A stretch of 64,000 bases of DNA. Origin: Phycisphaerales bacterium (GTDB lineage: Bacteria > Planctomycetota > Phycisphaerae > Phycisphaerales > UBA1924). Each line of letters opens with the position of its first letter. Within the stretch, counting starts at the first letter, position 1. The notes under the pieces were generated by a model. It was given only the letters and a program-made list of their open reading frames with translations, did no database searches and had not been told where the DNA came from. The DNA is taken from positions 62,001-126,000 of the forward strand of contig JADLGW010000058.1 of the NCBI GenBank assembly GCA_020849105.1. The letters are read 5' to 3'. Positions 61,849-64,000 of the stretch are shown here, piece after piece. Both the position numbers and the translations under genes were made by a program.

Positions 61849-63012
61849 ATGCCCCGAAACGGCCTTACCTACGCCGCCGCCGGCGTTCAACTCGAGGAGA
61901 AGGACCGGTTTACCGAGTCCCTCGGCTCAATCCTCAGGAAGACGCACGGGCCGCGGGTGATCCCCAATCCGGGGGGTTTCGCGGGGCTCCTGCGCCTGGA
62001 CTACAACGAAAAACTCTTCAAGCGCAACTACAAGGACCCGGTCCTGGTGGCGTGCGCCGACGGCGTGGGGACCAAACTCAAGGTCGCCGGTGAACTGGGC
62101 GTGTACGACACCATCGGCATCGACCTGGTGGCGATGAACGTCAACGACATGATCGTGCAGGGGGCCGAGCCGCTGCTCTTCCTGGACTACATCGCCGTGC
62201 CCAGGGTGGACTCCGTCATGCTTACAGCACTGGTCCGCGGCGTGGCGGAGGGGTGCCGGATCGCCGGGTGTGCGCTGCTCGGGGGCGAGACGGCCGAGAT
62301 GCCGGACGTCTACCCGCCGGGCGAGTTCGACCTGGCGGGCTTCGCGGTGGGGGTTGTGGACCTGGAGCGGGCGGTGAACCCCTGCCGCGTGCGGCCGGGC
62401 GATGTCGTGCTCGGGCTGGGCAGCGACGGCATCCACTCCAATGGCTACACGCTTGTCCGGAAGATCGTGTCGCACGCGGGGCTGGACCTGCGGGCGGTGT
62501 ACGAGGAACTGGGCGGGAAGGCGTACGCAGAGGGCGCGGACGGGGCGCGGAGCGTGCCGAGTCGGGCCGCGGGCCGGGCCGGGGCGACGGGCACCCGCGG
62601 CGCGAGGGCGCGGCCGACGCTGGGTCAGGTGCTGCTGACCCCGACGCGCATCTATGCGCAGCCCATCGTCAAACTCCAGCGCGACTACAAGGTGAAGAAG
62701 GTCATCAGCGGCATGGCCCACATCACCGGCTCGGGCATGGACGGCAATCTGTGCCGGGCGCTCAACACGCGCGTGGACGCCGTGATCGACTGGTCGTCGT
62801 GGCCGGTGCCGCCGGTCTTCCGCTTCCTCCAGAGGCACGGCGGCGTGGCCGAGGCGGAGATGCGCCGGGTCTTCAACATGGGCATCGGCTACTGCCTGAT
62901 CGTCCGCCCCGACTTCGCCGACTCGATCGCCGCCCGGCTGAAGAAACTCGGCGAACGGGTCTACCGCATCGGGAAGATCGTCAGGGGCAGGGGTGACGTT
63001 CGGGCGGGCTGA
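61849..63012 (+). CDS. purM: Phosphoribosylformylglycinamidine cyclo-ligase
   Basis: The 387-residue protein has the AIR synthase motifs TYAAAGVQLEEKDRF, LVACADGVGTKLKVA, GIDLVAMNVNDMIVQGAEPL, LLGGETAEMPDVY, GLGSDGIHSNGYTL, SGMAHITGSGMDGNLCR and the C-terminal RVFNMGIGY. It catalyses the fifth step of purine synthesis. An Ala/Arg/Gly-rich insert of about 30 residues (about 226-258) between the conserved SNGYTLVRK and LLTPTRIY blocks is unlike usual PurM; it lengthens the protein to 387 from about 345. Confidence 0.96.
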   Translation: MPRNGLTYAAAGVQLEEKDRFTESLGSILRKTHGPRVIPNPGGFAGLLRLDYNEKLFKRNYKDPVLVACADGVGTKLKVAGELGVYDTIGIDLVAMNVNDMIVQGAEPLLFLDYIAVPRVDSVMLTALVRGVAEGCRIAGCALLGGETAEMPDVYPPGEFDLAGFAVGVVDLERAVNPCRVRPGDVVLGLGSDGIHSNGYTLVRKIVSHAGLDLRAVYEELGGKAYAEGADGARSVPSRAAGRAGATGTRGARARPTLGQVLLTPTRIYAQPIVKLQRDYKVKKVISGMAHITGSGMDGNLCRALNTRVDAVIDWSSWPVPPVFRFLQRHGGVAEAEMRRVFNMGIGYCLIVRPDFADSIAARLKKLGERVYRIGKIVRGRGDVRAG

Positions 63013-63064
63013 GACGTGTCCACAGCCCGGGCCGGCCCATCCCGCGGTCGCGCGCAGCCCGGAC

Positions 63065-63988
63065 CTACACGGCCGCGTCCCCGCACACGTCGCTGGCGCC
63101 GGGGCCGTAGCGGATCACGTTCTTGCCCTCGCGCTTGCTGCGCATGGCCCGCTGGTCCGCGGCCGCGAGCAGTTCGTCCGGCGTGCGCCCGTCCCAGGGG
63201 TATGTGGACAGGCCGCCCGACACCGTGAGCGCGCCGGGCGCCTCCAGGCCGAGTTTGGGGAACCGCTTGCCGCCGACTTCGGCCTGGAACCGGATGGCCA
63301 TGTCGAAGACCGACTTCGGCGGCGTGCTGCCCGCGGCGCGGGGCCCCTCGGGGTCATGGAAGACCACCGCGAACTCGTCCCCGCCGATCCGGCAGACACG
63401 GTCGCTCGGGCGGATCACGCTTTGGAGCAGCCGCACGGTCTCCTTCAGGATCAGGTCGCCCGCGGCGTGGCCGTAACGGTCGTTGAAGGTCTTCAGGTCG
63501 TCCACGTCAAAGACCAGGACGGTGATCGCGCGGCGCTGGTCCTGCGCCTGCTCCAGCACGGACGACAGGAACAGGTCAAAGTACCGGCGGTTGTACGCCC
63601 CCGTCAGGGCATCGACAAACGCCGCCTCGCGCAGTTGGACGTGCTGGTCGCGCAGGGCCATCCACGCCCCGAGCCAGTCCGCGTGCGGGGCAAGGACGGC
63701 GGACTCGATGCCCGTGCACTCCAGCGCCCCGAAAATCCTCCCGCGCCAGGCGACCGGTGATCCGGACGGCGCCTGGCCCAGCACGAACGCCGCGTCAGCC
63801 CTGCCGAGCCGCTCACGCACGATCTGCACCGCCGCCTCGGTCAGGTCCTGCCCGCTCAGCATGAGGCGTACCAGCGACCCGTCACCGGCGCGCGCCGGTT
63901 CGGGCGGCGCCGCGATCTCGGGAGCGGGTTCGTCCGCGGTCGGGGCCCGCTCCGCCGTTGCCGCGCCCCGGATGATCCGGCGCAGCAC
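63065..63988 (-). CDS. GGDEF-domain diguanylate cyclase
   Basis: The protein has 307 residues from the GTG at 63988, which has a GAGGAGG Shine-Dalgarno at the very window edge. The frame stays open to the edge, so an earlier start outside the window is possible. A GAF-like N-terminal region (about 45-110) precedes a GGDEF domain (about 120-300) with DALTGAYNRRYFD, FDVDDLKTFNDRYGH and the intact active site RIGGDEFAV. It would make cyclic di-GMP. No inhibitory RxxD site was identified with confidence. Convergent with purM. Confidence 0.9.
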   Translation of the reverse strand: MLRRIIRGAATAERAPTADEPAPEIAAPPEPARAGDGSLVRLMLSGQDLTEAAVQIVRERLGRADAAFVLGQAPSGSPVAWRGRIFGALECTGIESAVLAPHADWLGAWMALRDQHVQLREAAFVDALTGAYNRRYFDLFLSSVLEQAQDQRRAITVLVFDVDDLKTFNDRYGHAAGDLILKETVRLLQSVIRPSDRVCRIGGDEFAVVFHDPEGPRAAGSTPPKSVFDMAIRFQAEVGGKRFPKLGLEAPGALTVSGGLSTYPWDGRTPDELLAAADQRAMRSKREGKNVIRYGPGASDVCGDAAV

Positions 63989-64000
63989 CTCCGCCTCCTC

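Noticed and set aside
1..64000. CRISPR arrays, restriction-modification or other classical defence systems
   Set aside because: No regular repeat-spacer array and no cas, methylase or nuclease genes; the Fic protein alone is not enough to call a toxin-antitoxin or defence locus.

Overview
The window looks like chromosomal DNA of a planctomycete, most likely class Phycisphaerae. The evidence is the high GC content, secreted proteins with PEP-CTERM-like tails or dockerin-like EF-hand tails, proteins ending in small zinc ribbons, LpxC/LpxD for lipid A, and many start/stop overlaps of the ATGA or GTGA type. This assignment is inferred from gene content; no rRNA is present. Only one tRNA (Thr, CGT) was found, and there is no CRISPR array, integrase or complete insertion sequence.

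Layout. 1-8.8 kb: subtilase (cut by the left edge), UbiA prenyltransferase, metzincin protease with dockerin-like tail, Ycf46-like AAA+ ATPase, three overlapping small membrane/zinc-ribbon genes, low-affinity iron permease. 8.9-12.1 kb: aminopeptidase P, then biotin carboxyl carrier protein and biotin carboxylase, separated by two different palindromic repeat clusters. 12.2-19.8 kb: accessory region of secreted PEP-CTERM or dockerin-like proteins, a broken IS256-type transposase, a frameshifted repeat protein, an AT-richer lipoprotein, tRNA-Thr and a DUF1801 protein with a histone-like tail. 19.8-25.8 kb: RpoN, an octamer-flanked four-helix-bundle gene, RecR, a tyrosine phosphatase, a Fic protein with an apparent operator, and a threonine dehydrogenase lacking its structural-zinc cysteines. 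25.8-41.4 kb: two coupled secreted proteins, ABC-F ATPase, acyltransferase, pilin-like protein, LpxC-LpxD-Skp, PgpH, PhoH, and PhoR/PhoB. 41.5-49 kb: phosphate-type porin with promoter and terminator, ArgS, a Ctp protease, TsaD carrying an in-frame palindromic insertion, and a DegT aminotransferase. 49.2-56.5 kb: a tightly packed export cluster. 56.6-64 kb: MetK, a GT2-methyltransferase fusion, a GT39-like mannosyltransferase-type membrane protein, PurM and a GGDEF protein.

The most interesting system is the 49.2-56.5 kb cluster. It encodes a HlyD-like adaptor, a GAF-HlyD membrane adaptor, a PqqD-M50-HlyD polytopic protein and a short SecA paralogue. A 42-codon reading frame is locked between the last two by 4-base overlaps at both ends. 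I infer a dedicated export machine whose substrate is not in the window.

Two sequence-level patterns also stand out. Octamer arrays of the CCTYNNTG type border the four-helix-bundle gene in inverted orientation and recur as a gene-less palindrome between accB and accC. Separately, ten genes have a TANNNT hexamer 5-9 bases before the start codon and mostly no Shine-Dalgarno sequence, which suggests leaderless transcripts.
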